Assembly: GCF_001949145.1 (NCBI RefSeq)
Contig: NW_019091406.1
Location: 296,176-358,309, forward strand
DNA from: Acanthaster planci
Taxonomy: Eukaryota; Echinodermata; Asteroidea; Valvatida; Acanthasteridae
DNA: 62,134 nucleotides
Reading direction: 5' to 3'
Shown: positions 1 through 11,986 of the stretch, one piece after another
Layout: every line of letters starts with the position of its first letter
Position numbering within the stretch: position 1 is the stretch's first letter
Notes under the pieces: model-generated
What the model saw: the letters and a program-made list of their open reading frames with translations, nothing else
What the model was told of the DNA's origin: nothing
The model's database searches: none
Translations under genes and position numbers: made by a program

Positions 1-559
1 GTTGGGCAGCACAAAAGTGCCATCTGATATTCCTGTGAGGGACTGTTAATGCAGTGCACAACACAACACAGCTGTGCTTCTTTGAGGTGTTCACCAAATG
101 ACCCAAAGAGTGACTTCAGCATAGGAGGGTTAATGGGACAAATGTACATTTTGAAGGAATTTCAAGTGAAATTCAAAGCCAACCAAAGGGTGATTTTTCA
201 GCAAACTGTTGCTGCTCATACAAATTCTGGGAAAAATGAGAGGGGTCTATAGATTGGACCAATGGAATCTAGTTCAAGACTTGATGCAAGTAATTCATTG
301 AAATATATTCACTCTTTTCAGGATTTTTGCTGAATGCCTTGAAAATTTGTCCCAATGGTGTTGGCCCATTGTTTGTAATATTCACCGTATCTTTCCCATT
401 CATGCGTGATTCTGACCGAGTCCAACTCACTCGGCTATGACTAGCAATAACACCTGTGCCGAGAGCCTATGGCTTGAGCCATTCACCATAGATGCCAGTG
501 TTACATCGAGCCATAGCTGAGTCATCTGAATATAGCCTCTTTCCTTTCCACTTGGCCAG

Positions 560-759
560 GTTTCGAGGAGTATACCTGTCACTGCGGCGCCACAGTCATG
601 ATGCCACCTATCCGGTGTGGCACCAAGCCTCCCGAGTGTGACCAGCTGTGTGCCCGGCAGCATGACTGTGATCACCCAGTCCGTCACACCTGCCACAACG
701 AAGACGTCTGCCCGCCCTGTGCCGAGCTGACATCCAAAATGTGCATGGGTAATCATGAG
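560..759 (+). CDS. NFX1: NFX1 exon: NF-X1 zinc fingers
   Basis: The acceptor is cttggccag and the donor is gag/gtaagaa. The exon starts with two bases that complete a codon and ends in phase 0. It encodes [11 protein letters not shown] followed by Cys-rich finger repeats ending in CMGNHE, the typical NFX1 spacing. Confidence 0.93.
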
Positions 760-3700
760 GTAAGAAATTCTTTACACCTTATGCATATGTATGAGCAAAT
801 GCACATTTTCATCAGTTGTTTCATCAGCCATGTCCATAATAGGTCTCCATGGCAATGACTATTGCTTTGTTTTGCAACAAAGACCCTAGCTTTAACATTT
901 CCAGAAAGAGATTTAAACTAAGTCTGAGTCTAATTATTAGTCGAGGTCTTCCATTGTTAAACCATTTCTTATCGTCCTTGATATTGAGTCCTCTTGACTG
1001 ACATCAATCAAAACTTCTACTCACATCTGAATGGTTAATTCTAGATGCGGTACAACATACCGTGCCACATCAAGGATATCTCCTGTGGTCATCCCTGTGG
1101 GAAGAAACTGCCATGCAGGATGCACACTTGCAAGATGATTTGTCACAAGGTAAGATTACTTGGCTACGGCTTAGAATTACGCACATGTCTATGGTACTGG
1201 CCACAGCCAGTTCCATTGAGTTGTGCATAATTCAAGTCACGGATTATGTGATTCTGATGTGGCCTTAGACAGTGAGGCTCCTGGGCCCTTTCCGTCAAGA
1301 TATTGCTGAACAATTTTATGTTCTTGACAAACAAATAGTGGAAAACCGACCAGAGGTGATATCTGCTCAGTTGCATTTAAGACAATTACCTGTTTTGCTG
1401 AGCAACTTTTTCCTGTGCTTAGCATTCATCAGTGGTTGGGAGATATCAGAATAGAAGTGGGGATTCAAAAGGTGCGACTTGGAAGAAAAATTGACCCTGA
1501 AAATAACTCTTGATGTGGTATGACCAAATCAAATGGTAGAGTGTATCAAACTCTAGGTATGGGCTCTACTGTGAAACACAGAAACAAATGATAGGGGAAG
1601 AAATCATTTATTCACAGAAGTCCCTGGCTGCCATTTTTCAGATTTGCATCATGGGTAATTTTGCTGTTATGATGTGGGTTGATGGCTTCTGGCAAAGATA
1701 AGGTTGGAGACCGTCAACAGCAGAGCTGGGCATCTCAGCGCAATGCTCTTGAAACCTCGAGTCAAATTCTACTCAATTTTTCTGTTCAGCCTTTAATACT
1801 TTTATTTAAGTGAAGAAAAACCATCACGAGATGACCGTTCAGACTTGACAGTTTTGCAGTTTTGGAAGGTGTTACTTGTCAGCCGTGCGATTTCCTGATT
1901 CAGATGTTTTTTACTTCTTCCAGGTTATCTGCGAAGACTGTAAGCAACCTTGCCTCGTGCCCCGCCCAGAGTGTGGTCACCCCTGCTCCGCTCCGTGCCA
2001 CATGGGCACGCCCTGCCCGCCCAGTCAGTGCAAGACCAGGTTTGTCATCCGCTGTGCCTGCGGGAACCGCTCGGAGACCGTTCAGTGCCTGCAGGGCGGG
2101 GATGATGCCAGGCTGACAGAGGCATTCCAGAGGTGCATTTCATGTCTTGTTATGGGGCTTTATCATGGGGCAACCATCTTGTTATTTCTACCATTTGAAG
2201 CAGTGCCAAACTGGCTGGAGGAAAAAATAGCATGTTTCCTTTTATAAGTGAAGTCGCATTGCTTTTGTTATTTGGTACACGGGCAAGACAAAAATGATAG
2301 CGTCATGGTAAAGGTCTATTAGTCACAAACTGATTGACAGTGAAAGAGACAGAACACGTCTCAGGCCTGTGAAATGATCACAAGAGAACCCAAAGTTCAG
2401 ACTTTTGACCCTTGACCTTTGACCACTGATATAGAAATCACTAGCAAGTTGCAGTCTTACACAAGTGAATGGGTTCAAGAGACATGCAAGCGCTATTGTT
2501 TGTTAACTATGTGAACATTTGCATGTGGAAAAAAAATTGGCCGTCCAGTTTAAACAAAATTGTAATAAAAACTGCAACAAGTAATCAATCAAGCAAATAG
2601 TTGTCAACTTGCAGGCGTACCTTTCAAAGTTAAAACTTCTGTAGTGTCTTTCCTCAGCAAAGCACTAGCACAGTCAGAAGTCTGGTGAAAACTTTGGCCT
2701 CTTATCCGGAAATAAGTGACAGTCCACGTAATGATAAATAGCCATTGTTGCTTGTGCTGATGCTTTTCTTAGACTAGCAACGTCAACCTTGGCCGGGCAA
2801 GGCAGCCAATCGGGTCAGGATGTCGACATCAGCCAGCTGATGGCCTTGAGAAACAGCAAGACACAAAGACAGTGAGTCCAATAACTGCACCCACGCTCAG
2901 TCTGACCAGCACAGTCTTTACGAAAATGCCTCCTGATAGAAGAGAAAAGTACTTTCAAACCAGATTAACAAATATTCTGAAGTTTGTGCAGTTCCTTGTG
3001 CGGTGTGCAGCCAAGCATTTAGATGGAAGAGGAAAAGCTTGAACATCCCGATCAACTTAATGTCTGGCCGACAAAAATCCTTTCCACAGAAAATACTTTC
3101 AAATGGAATTGGTCAAAATGCAACAGATACAATTCTGAATACAGTGTACCCTCATTCTGGTCGACATTTTGCACGGTCTTGTAGTTAAGTCATGCATGCT
3201 TTCCATAATGGACCACAGCGCACGAGCAATGTCAACGGCTGTAAAGTGGGATATGCTTTTTTTCATACCCTTGATATAAAGCAGGGTTCCCGCGGCCAGG
3301 AAAAGTCATTAAAATGTCGCGGAATTTTGTTTTTTTGTTTTCCAGGCCTGGAAAAGTCATGGAATTTTGTAAAAATGACTAAAGTCATGGAAAAGTCATG
3401 AAATTTTTCAAACACTGTGTGATTTCTCTCATCAGACATAAGTGCATAAAATGTGTGATTGTATTTGCAACTTCAAAAGTCCGAATAGTCCAAGAAATTG
3501 CGTTACTGGGTCATGGATTTTCATATATTGGTTATGGAAAAGTCATGAAATTTAATTGTCCGTTAGGTGCAGGAACCCTGTAAAGGTACATGGCTTCATC
3601 TTGGGTCCCAAGATCCCTTGGTTAAAAAAAGCATGCTGGTCAGTATAATATATGTACCTGGTCATTCTCTAAATTTGGGGTCCAAAAGTGTTACGTTGTT

Positions 3701-6700
3701 TCTGTTAAACCCAACCTGCGTAATTTTACACGCAAATATTATCAAGACTGACCTTAAACTACTGTTATTTGTTTAGCAGGTAATTTGTATGAGATATTTA
3801 CTCTTAGAAATTGAAGAATGTGTTCAGAACTTACAAAATCTTTTCTCGGATGTGACATGGACACAAGCAAAAATGGACCCCAAATTTATAGACTAACTCA
3901 CACGGTTGTATTGCTTCTGCTGTGGTGAGTTAAGTTAATATTAGGAAAAAGAAGAGATAGGGAACAATTCTGTGAACTTAAGAGCCAAGAGTGTTTACGT
4001 TGAGCTTAGTGCTAAGTATAGCCTTTACTTGTCTCCTTTCAGATTAGAATGCAATCAAAAATGTGCCATCCTGTCCAGAAATAAGTAAGTATTGCCCGCC
4101 ACAATTTATTTCGTACATTTAAAAATGTTTGTCCTCTCATGTAACATTGCATTCACCGCCAGTTATAGGATGATCATAGTTGATCGCCAAAAACCTCTAA
4201 AATTGTGTCACATCATTTAGTGAGATCGAACATGGCCCATTTGATGCGACATCTCTAGTGAATATGAATTACTGTAATTTTTTTTTTTTTCACATCTCAT
4301 GACAGGCGCCTTGCTGATGCCTTACAGATCAAGGATCCAGACACTTCCAAGATTCCCACAGTGTACAGCGCCTTCCTGAAGGAGCAGGCCAGGTAATGTA
4401 CCGAGAGCCTCATCATGGCTTTCAGTATCGTAATCAGAAGCTGTTGACATCCTAACCCAACAAACACGTCACGCAGGAGCGTGAGAAGTCAGCTCTTTAA
4501 GCTGGTGTTATCATTTTTGGTCCAGAATTTTATTATGAATTTCAGCTGTTTTCTGCCCTTCTGGAAATTTCAGCTTTCTGCGATCTGTTTTCAGCTGTTT
4601 TTGTATGTGGCCGCTCATGCCCCTGCATAGAAACACACAGTTGTCTCAAACTATTGTAGGGCAGCCTCTGAACCATGTGTGGTGTGCAGTTGCATATTAT
4701 CAGTGTTATAGTCAAGTCCATCTCAAGTCCTTTCACAAGGCAAATCGTAAGTGCAAAACAGGTGGACAGGGTGCCTTTGTCACTGTTCATCTGAATGGCT
4801 TGTGACTTGGCTTAAGACTGGATGACTTGTGATGGACCTACAGGCACTTGTGATGGACCTGCAGGCACTTGTGATGGACCTGCAGGCACTTGTGATGGAC
4901 CTGCAGGCACTTGTGATGGACCTGCAGGCACTTGTGATGGACCTACAGGCACTTGTGATGGACCTACAGGCACTTGTGATGGACCTGCAGGCACTTGTGA
5001 TGGACCTGCAGGCACTTGTGATGGACCTACAGGCACTCGTGATGGACCTACAGGCACTTGTATTTAACTCAACTAAAACACTTTTTTACGCTTTACTGCT
5101 CTGAATGTTATAGAATCCGTGTTTTCCTATTTGCAGGAAGAATCCCCAACTGATAGCCAACATCATCAAGGAGTTGTCAGCGTTGGTCACCTCTGCTCAA
5201 TCTGTAAGTCATAATCTATGGCACAAAGTGAACAGCTGCACAGTGCAAGTGGCTTTGATGTCTTCTTGAATCGATACTGTCAGGAAGAAAAGTGGGAGCA
5301 AGTACAGTTCCCAAGATTTCACCAGTCAGAACTGCCTTCAAGTTTTGTGTTTTGTGTTCGTATGGTTTTTATGGCTGTTGCCTCGATTTTGTTCAACAGC
5401 ACAGTTTCACCTGGTCTGCTGTTATGCATTCACTTGTACCAACAAACATCGAGGTGGTTCTTAAACTTTTACAAATGACTGTGTGCTACACACAGTAGAT
5501 GCTATTGTTCTACTGTTGCAATAGTTCACTCAGTCCCTTGGGGTGCATAAAGGTGCACTAGTGACCACAGTGCCAGTCCATATGTGTATATTACACGTAG
5601 GTCGCCCGAGATAGCCATGAAATACTTTCCCCTCCCTCTTCCCTCCCTCCACTTAGTCCAAACAGCCCAGCCGTAGCCACGCCTTCCCAGTGATGAACCA
5701 GAACCAACGGCGTGTGGTCCATGAGCTATCGGAGATGTACCGCTGTGAATCCCAGAGCTACGACCAGGAGCCCAAGCGCAACGTGGTCACGACGGCTAGG
5801 AAGTACGTAGGCCCGACATTTTCATTGACTCGGTTCAAATTGAAAGGAATTAAAAATATGCCCCTTTTGATAAAGCTTTCAACTTCTGTTTTATGATCAA
5901 TAGAAATTTGGCAGAAAGCTACACGTAATTTGTCAATTTTAAGCATTCTGTACAGCTTTGGAATTTTCTTGTTCCTTCACTTTCTGTACAAAAGTGTCCG
6001 CCTTGCTGTTTTCATTTATCCTTCATTACAAGAACAAAATAACAGAGCAGAGTGACGTTGCAGAGTGGTTGCATTTTTCATAAGTAATGTTCATTCTTGG
6101 CACATCACTGTCTGGTTATAACACACTGACTGAAGTCACCTGTTGTCTTTTCTATTCCACATCAGAGGGATGTGCTTCATACCCACTGTGTCACTCTCCG
6201 TGGTCATTGAGCGGGAGACACACCCAAAGGCCCCACCCCCAATCATGCACACCAAGCACGAAGCTCCCAGACGCCTGACGTAGGTTTTTTTTCTTCTCAG
6301 CAATTTTGGCCTTTGATTCTTAGCAAGGATTTCTGTATGTAACCCCGATGGCTGGGGCCACTCTTCCAAGATGCTCCCTGCATTGGCAAATATGTCAACT
6401 GTTCAGGGATCAACATTGTCATACTATTGCCCTCACAGCAATATATAAAATGTACATTAATTGAATCAATTGTAAATGAAACATTTGAAAGCTTGAAGCT
6501 TGAATTGTAAACTATTCTTACCTAAGCGTATTTTTAATTTCCTTCAAAATTTATGTACTTTTAAATCCTGCTTCAAAAACTAAACCCCCTGAAAAAAATC
6601 AACCAAGGAAACCATAAAATGTTGTGCAGATTTATGCCCAGACCAAATTGATATCCCAGACCAAACATAGGAGAAGGCAGAAAATTTAACAAGTTGCTTG

Positions 6701-6912
6701 GACATATTATATCCAAGTGTACAGGAATGTCCGCTTGCCATAACTTTGTCACATTGGCAGCAAGATTGTGTCACAAGGGAGCATACATTGTCTTTATTTG
6801 TAGGTCTCTCTCCAAGATGCCACGCCCGGAGAGCCCTACAAGCCCCCCGCCTCCTCAGAAAGAGCCAGAGGTAGATAACACCGAGGTGCCCGACTCTTGG
6901 GAGGTCAGATAG
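560..6912 (+). CDS. NFX1: NFX1, C-terminal part (10 exons, 391 aa to stop)
   Basis: Joined exons 560-759, 1045-1149, 1924-2132, 2773-2871, 4043-4084, 4306-4392, 5137-5203, 5657-5802, 6166-6279 and 6804-6912 are flanked by AG/GT and keep one open frame to TAG at 6910. The first three carry the Cys/His-rich NF-X1-type zinc fingers (repeats such as [20 protein letters not shown]). The fifth to eighth hold the helical linker and R3H domain with the Arg-x3-His motif in QRRVVHEL and the conserved EPKRNVV stretch. The last two form a proline-rich C terminus. NFX1 family proteins bind X-box promoter elements and poly(A)-binding protein in the nucleus and cytoplasm. The R3H domain favours NFX1 over NFXL1. 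The N-terminal PAM2/RING part lies left of the window. Human NFX1 is about 1100 residues, so roughly the last third is present. Confidence 0.95.
1045..1149 (+). CDS. NFX1: NFX1 exon: zinc finger continuation
   Basis: This 35-codon exon is phase 0 at both ends (ctag/ATG and AAG/gtaaga). It encodes [16 protein letters not shown] and two more Cys pairs, and continues the preceding finger array. Confidence 0.93.
1924..2132 (+). CDS. NFX1: NFX1 exon: last zinc fingers
   Basis: The acceptor is ttcttccag. The exon encodes [18 protein letters not shown] and [12 protein letters not shown], then LTEAFQ. The donor is a weaker CAGAG/gtgcat. It is chosen because it joins in phase (AG+A) to the exon at 2773. 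Confidence 0.88.
2773..2871 (+). CDS. NFX1: NFX1 exon: linker before R3H
   Basis: Bounded by ttttcttag and gtgagt. The frame encodes [17 protein letters not shown], a hydrophilic linker similar to the vertebrate NFX1 region after the last finger. It reads on as CA+A (Gln) into the next exon. Confidence 0.85.
3282..3580. mobile_element. Non-autonomous inverted-repeat element (CAGGGTTCC family)
   Basis: It starts CAGGGTTCC and ends GGAACCCTG, with internal repeats of catggaaaagtcatg. The bases TAAAG occur on both sides and could be a target duplication. Related copies lie at 41895-42034, 51667-51842 and 57040-57182. Confidence 0.7.
4043..4084 (+). CDS. NFX1: NFX1 42-bp exon
   Basis: This short exon (tcctttcag/A...AA/gtaagt) encodes [13 protein letters not shown]. 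The residues match the conserved LECDEEC...LER motif of NFX1, and the phases fit both neighbours. Confidence 0.88.
   Translation: MRMQSKMCHPVQK
4306..4392 (+). CDS. NFX1: NFX1 exon: LADALQI helix
   Basis: Acceptor tcatgacag, donor AG/gtaatg. It encodes [15 protein letters not shown] and YSAFLKEQA, matching the RLAEAF segment that opens the NFX1 R3H region. Confidence 0.92.
4825..5060. repeat. 21-bp minisatellite in NFX1 intron
   Basis: About 11 tandem copies of acttgtgatggacctRcaggc, differing mostly at one base (tacagg versus tgcagg), lie 77 bp before the next exon. The unit is a multiple of three and lacks stops, so it gives false open frames on both strands. Confidence 0.97.
5137..5203 (+). 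CDS. NFX1: NFX1 exon: R3H N-terminal helix
   Basis: Acceptor tatttgcag, donor TCT/gtaagt. It encodes [20 protein letters not shown], an amphipathic helix preceding the R3H core. Confidence 0.92.
5657..5802 (+). CDS. NFX1: NFX1 exon: R3H core
   Basis: Encodes [20 protein letters not shown] and [15 protein letters not shown]. The R-x3-H motif binds single-stranded nucleic acid in this family. The donor is AA/gtacgt. Confidence 0.96.
6166..6279 (+). CDS. NFX1: NFX1 exon: post-R3H segment
   Basis: Acceptor ccacatcag, donor AC/gtaggt. It encodes [18 protein letters not shown] followed by [11 protein letters not shown]. This matches the conserved GKSVCPP...LEREM...PPPIPHH tail of NFX1. Confidence 0.93.
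6804..6912 (+). CDS. NFX1: NFX1 terminal coding exon
   Basis: Acceptor atttgtag. The exon encodes a Pro/Glu-rich C terminus ([15 protein letters not shown], then VPDSWEVR) and stops at TAG 6910-6912. The acidic-aromatic end resembles other NFX1 proteins. Confidence 0.92.
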
Positions 6913-7520
6913 TCATCATAGCAACCTGCTTCCCAAGTATATTGGTGTAGTGTGTGACTGAACTTAAAATGACATGACCCAAATGAGTCTGATGGCCAAT
7001 TTTTTTCTCCCGTAAATTGGATTTGCTTTGCACTGAGAAGAGGGATCCTAATGAGAATGGACATTATAGGAGTCAAACTTGCGGAGGATTCCTACCGATT
7101 TCCAGGGTGCAAGATTCTTTTGAAAACCTTTAACTCGGAAGTTGCCCTGGCGGTTTGCATCTTATTTTGTTGAGTTGATTCATATACAAGGAGGGGGGGC
7201 CCTAAAGTTTTTGTTTAAAATGAAAGAAAGGTAATTTGGGGTCTTTTTTGCTTTATCTTTCAAAAGCGTGCAATAAGCATTAAATTGTAGCATCGACACT
7301 CAGAAAGATCATACCAAATGTCCATATTTTGTCGCCCCTAAACAATTAGCCCCCCCCCCCAAAAAAAAAGTTGGTTCTGGATCTGACCTTGTTCATATAA
7401 ACTTATATATCGACCTTTGCATTGCATGACAAAACTACAGGTATATGTTAATCTAAGTACACGAATCAGATTGGTATGAGAAATAGTTGCCACAGAACTG
7501 GTCATTGTCACTTGAGACTA

Positions 7521-7632
7521 TGGCTGCTGGCAAATCTGTTGTCTGGATCTAAGTTTCGATCTTCTCTCCACTGGAAATACATGCAGGCAATAGACCTAGC
7601 CATAGCTCTGGAAGTCCATTTCGGACATGACC
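7521..7632. mobile_element. Short palindromic element, copy 1
   Basis: About 112 bp with inverted ends (tggctgctggcaaa versus ttcggacatgacca) and an inner inverted pair, atctaagtttcgatcttc against gacctagccatagct. The sequence matches 38652-38765 along its length. Confidence 0.65.
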
Positions 7633-8086
7633 AATCTTCACATGTGTAGAGTTTTTGTATGCAGGCCTCTGTGACTAGTCAGCCATTTTGGTCTGGTTGT
7701 TAGTGTCAGGATGATATCCTGGCAGTAATTTCGGAATGTATATAATTGATAAAAGGACAGAAACTAGATGGGTGTTTGCCGAAGGAAAAGTTGGTATTGT
7801 GGACAAAAGTATTTTTGATTAAGTGCTTAAGGGTAAAGAATTACCCTAATGAGAGCTCTGTAAACCATGTTCAGTGAGTTTGTTATCGGAATTCTGAAAT
7901 CGTTTCAAATAGAAGTGTGCGGAAAGGCACGATTCAATTTTAATTAAACTTTATTTTGGATCCAGTCCAAAATTAGAGCTCTGTAAAGTCTTTTTCCTTG
8001 TTTTCTTGTTAAGCTACACTTTTGTTTTCTGATATAGTGTTGCTAAGACAGTTGCCAAAGTGTCATGTAGTACATTTCCTTTTTGA

Positions 8087-8092
8087 AATAAA
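8087..8092 (+). terminator. Candidate polyadenylation signal of NFX1
   Basis: AATAAA, followed by a T-rich stretch about 30 bases later (tccttttta). It is the first canonical signal in sense after the stop codon. Confidence 0.45.
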
Positions 8093-8268
8093 ACCTCAAT
8101 GTATAGATGATCCAAGGCATTCCTTTTTATTGGAGAAAAGAGTACATATTCCCAAGTTGAATCTTTATTCCAACTGAATTTAAAGAAAAAGATGGTTAGT
8201 AAAGCCTGTGTCTTTAGTTGAATTTGTAAGAATCCAGATAAAACAAAATCGGTTATGAAGTGGTTGCT

Positions 8269-8432
8269 TTAAGGCCATTTCATCCAGCAGACGAAGACCA
8301 AATTATTAATTTGTGGAGCAAATTCACAAATTAGTTAAGCATATTTCGACTCGAGCAAATTTCACTGCAAATGTTATGTAATATCAAAAGCGCTTCACTT
8401 TGACTTTCGCCTTTAGTGTGAAGTGGCCTTTA
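8269..8432. mobile_element. MITE-like element with AAGGCC ends
   Basis: The left end TTAAGGCCATTTCA and right end TGAAGTGGCCTTTA are inverted, with further AAGGCGAAAG homology inside. Terminal sequence resembles the element at 17634-17822. It has no coding capacity. Confidence 0.6.
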
Positions 8433-8984
8433 TTTTCAGAGGGCTTAATAGATATTTTATTCATTGATTTTCTTTCATGTCCGGCTGGGGGAAAAATGAC
8501 AGTATATTTTCTTTGAGTTCATTTCAGAAACTTCCTCGTTTTTTCATGTTTTTTGTTTTCCTTCGGTTTTCCCTGTGTCTTCAATCGGTAACACCAGGCA
8601 GTTTTGAAGTTTTGAATGCCTCCTGTTTCTTAAGATATTTCCCAAGGGAGCGAGTTTAAACACAAACTTTATTTTGAAACGCCTTTTCCCTTCAAAATGG
8701 TGGATCCGTTCCCGATTGATATCGACTTTAATTTGATTTTTTATTTTGAAAGTTAGTTTCATTTTTGAATTAGTGCTGTAAAGAAGCCTTTTTTGACGTT
8801 AATGAAACCATCAACTTAACCCAGTAATAATAGTATACGCTATCCTCGGCAGAATATATAAGCGTGCTTTCCTTTTTTTTCGAGATCTTCAAGAGTTGTT
8901 TGAAACTGAAGCCATTATTAAAAACAAACTGCTGATCAGAATGAGCTTGTCATGCGAGTTTGTATCTTTTTGGCTCGTCACAGT

Positions 8985-9128
8985 GGCGGTCGTCTGGCCA
9001 GCTCGTTTTACTAAACAAGTCCACCTAGTCATGTAGAATGTGGGTGTCCTCCGGGGCTACTGTGGGATTCAATCCCATTAGCTCCAGCTTGAGGGTCCGA
9101 ATATCTTACCACTGGGTCAACTTGCTCT
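8985..9128 (-). mobile_element. tRNA-derived SINE (minus strand)
   Basis: The minus strand from 9128 reads agcaagttgacccagtggta (A-box-like) and then gggattgaatcccac (B-box-like, with a T-stem). This is typical of a degenerate tRNA head. The SINE body end near 8985 is uncertain. Confidence 0.5.
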
Positions 9129-9554
9129 TTCAATAATTCAGATGTGAAAAAGTAACATAATAGCGTTCTGTTCAGAATATCCCTTAATAACCTTGCACGT
9201 AGCACAACAAATCGCAAGGCGTCAGCCTTACAATTTAATAAGATTTGGCAAAAATTTGACTTGTCTGCAAATGCTCCCTGAATGCACTTTGAGCTGGAAA
9301 AAAAAAGGATCGATAGTGTCATTTTCAGAGAGTTTTTATTCTCTGGGCAAATTATTCTGTTTTTCAACTCAAATCAAATATCTGCAAGGTAAGCCGTTGG
9401 AGTTGAATTAAAACCTGGCCAAAATTGAACTTCTGGCCACATCCCTTATTGCAGTTTGAGCAGAAAACGAGTACTTCGGGTATACAACTATCCTGACTAA
9501 AATGCAAATGTTACTATTTTTCAATTAAATTAGGACTGCAAGAGAATAGTTTTG

Positions 9555-9591
9555 CAGTTTAATACGGGCGTTTATCGCCCGCATTAAAACT
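9555..9591. repeat. Perfect-looking small hairpin
   Basis: agtttaatacgggcg, a short loop (tttat), then cgcccgcattaaaact form a stem of about 15 bp with one mismatch. It could be a MITE remnant or a cruciform. No gene context explains it. Confidence 0.6.
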
Positions 9592-9924
9592 ATGACAAAA
9601 ATAACAACCTCCATAAACTTCCAAAAATGCGTTGGAAATCAAGATAAGCACTTCTGAATACTTTTCAGCTGGATTCATTCTTTAGACAAAAATTACCGTT
9701 TTGCAAGATATCCTGGATAAACTACAATACTGCAAGACTCAAGTCAAAATTACATGTACATGTACATTGAATTTCCCTTCAAACTTTAGGCTTGATTTAA
9801 AACTGCTGTGAAATTTAATAATGGGAAATAGTTGTGACTGATGTTGTAAAAGAGGTCATTTGTTTATGCTTAATCTTGCAATATTACATGAAAAATTAGG
9901 ACCGTTGTACGGAGCTCTGTACGG

Positions 9925-10472
9925 AGCTCTGGAAGTGCCATCCGACATGTTGACATCCTGACATATTGTTTCTCGGGTAACGACATGATATAGGCAAGAT
10001 ATTCACAACCTGCAGCTAATTTATCTCGAGAACACGACATCTTAAAAGTTGGATGGCGACATCCTGTATTAATTTATCATGGGAAGACAACATTGTAACA
10101 ACTGGATGACGACATCTGGAAATAATTTAGCATGGGATGACGACATCGTAAAAGGGTAGACATCACACTTGCTGGATGTCTCTGGATGACGGCATCCTGA
10201 AGTAATGATTATCGTCATTATCTGAGGATGTCGTCATCCAACTTTTACGTTGTCATCATTCCCATGATAAGTTATCTCAGGATACCGTTATTCCACTTTT
10301 AGAATGTCTTCATCCCATGATAAATTACCTTTAGGATGGCATCATCCAACTTTTATGATATTGTCATCCCGTCATAAATTATCTTAGGATGTCGACATCT
10401 TGACTTTATTATGTCGTCATCCAGAGAAAAACATGTCGGGTTCTCAACAAGTCGGATGGCACTTCCAGAGCT
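9925..10472. mobile_element. Foldback element with internal GATGACGACATC modules
   Basis: The left end agctctggaagtgccatccg (9925-) is repeated in inverted form at 10451-10472. The 500 bp between holds about a dozen degenerate modules of ggatgacgacatcctgaaat, in one orientation on the left half and inverted on the right half. The whole unit can therefore fold on itself. No reading frame for a transposase is present. Confidence 0.8.
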
Positions 10473-11986
10473 ACGTAGAATATCGAAAAAGTCAACACAA
10501 AACCCAAAGAGGCAGCAAAATACCTTTTGCAACAGTAACAAAAGACGAAAATCAGGTGAATTGAGAAACAAAGGTGCATTTTGAAGGTTTGTTGTCAAAC
10601 AAGTCGATTACAGCTACGCTTTAATGAACTCTCGAAACTTTTGGAAAGTTTGAATGAGTTTACAAACCACCTAACCAGTAACGCCTTGTGTACAAGGATG
10701 CAAACCAGTGGCTGTCGGCTTGTGTTGTGACTCAATTTTTGAGGACCGATGCTGAAAAGGATCCTTTCAATTAAGAGAGATCAAGGGTGAGGATTTACTA
10801 TTCAAAGTCAATACCTATCTTTCAGATTCACGTTTCACAAGGATTCGTGAGAGCTACTTGAATAAACAAAAAATAAATGTGTTTAAATCCACTGTGGTAC
10901 ACCTTGAAGACAAGTTCAAAACTATTCCACATAAATGTTACAAATTTTTCTCAATTTTGGCAGAACCTACAAATAATTCGCACTATTTAGTTCCCCGTTA
11001 TATTCGAATCAATTCTTATTTTTTTTTAAAAGAAATTCCTCAAGTTTTAAAAATAAAATATTCTTAAGAGTGAGGTCATGGTAATTCAGTTAAATGCGCT
11101 CATATTTTTCAACCCCCAAATTGAATGGCCCTCGTTTTTCATGTAATACCATAGAGCTAGGAATAATAAGGAAATAAATATGTGTTTGGCCGGTCTCAAA
11201 TGTGCGTTTAAGATCAGCTCAGGAGAATGGACGCGACTAATTATTTATTAATACTAATTATTTTCAGCATTCAATCACCAAGCATATATTTATTCTCATT
11301 CATAAAATTGCCATTGTAGTCAGAGAGTCAAAGAAAATCAATATGCGATAAATATCTAAGGATTTTGTTCAAGAATTTTACTTTCATTTTCCTGAACACC
11401 CCCGTCCATCTGATGGTATGTTCCCTGTGCAAATCAAGTGGTCTAGAAGAATCTCCTTATATGGATTGACACGCGCGTGGCGAGTCCCGGGTGCCACAGA
11501 CTCTTGACCAATAGGAATGGATTAATCTGTCTCGAATCTAGGCGCCAGCGCGCGCTTTATGGAGCGGGCATTATCAAATCGGAGTGAGCATTCTAAAATG
11601 TTAATACACGGGGTCACTTTGCGCGTTGATGAATAGGAAATCTGTCTTACGTATTTATAAATGGGGGATTAAACATATGACCTCTTACACAATATCTGTC
11701 ACAACCATTTCCAGCTATAAAATTTAACAGCAGTTTTATATCAAGCTTGTTTGAAGGAGAGTAAAACACGCCCACCACTTTTGATATGAGTCTTGCTGTG
11801 TTGTACTTTTACCAGGAAATCTTGCGAATGGGTGCTTTTTGTCTAGGGAAAAGCATCCAGCCGAAAAGTATAAACATCTGGATTTGTAAAGCATTTTGGA
11901 AGTACTTGGAAGTAGGCCTCGTTATTTTCGTCAGAATTTTAATTCAATGTTAGTTAAAGGTACGGTCACTTTCTCAGCGAAAATAT
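10473..11986. other. Intergenic DNA before the lectin gene
   Basis: AT-rich DNA with no recognisable gene, RNA or repeat boundary. It includes the presumed 3' side of the minus-strand lectin gene. TTTATT (AATAAA on the minus strand) occurs at 11244-11249 and 11289-11294. Confidence 0.4.

Larger units (their letters stand above)
6913..8110 (+). other. Probable NFX1 3' UTR
   Basis: This AT-rich stretch after the NFX1 stop has no further convincing exon. It runs to an AATAAA at 8087-8092 and includes a short inverted-repeat element at 7521-7632. The UTR extent is inferred, not seen. Confidence 0.5.

Noticed and set aside
427-756. 109-codon minus-strand frame
   Set aside because: It is the antisense shadow of an NFX1 zinc-finger exon.
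4825-5060. CRISPR-like regular repeats
   Set aside because: The units are contiguous with no unique spacers, in an animal gene intron.
4812-5104. Long open frames on both strands with repeated MDLQALV or GPSQVPA units
   Set aside because: They arise from the 21-bp minisatellite, whose length is a multiple of three. The array is in an intron between two well-supported NFX1 exons.
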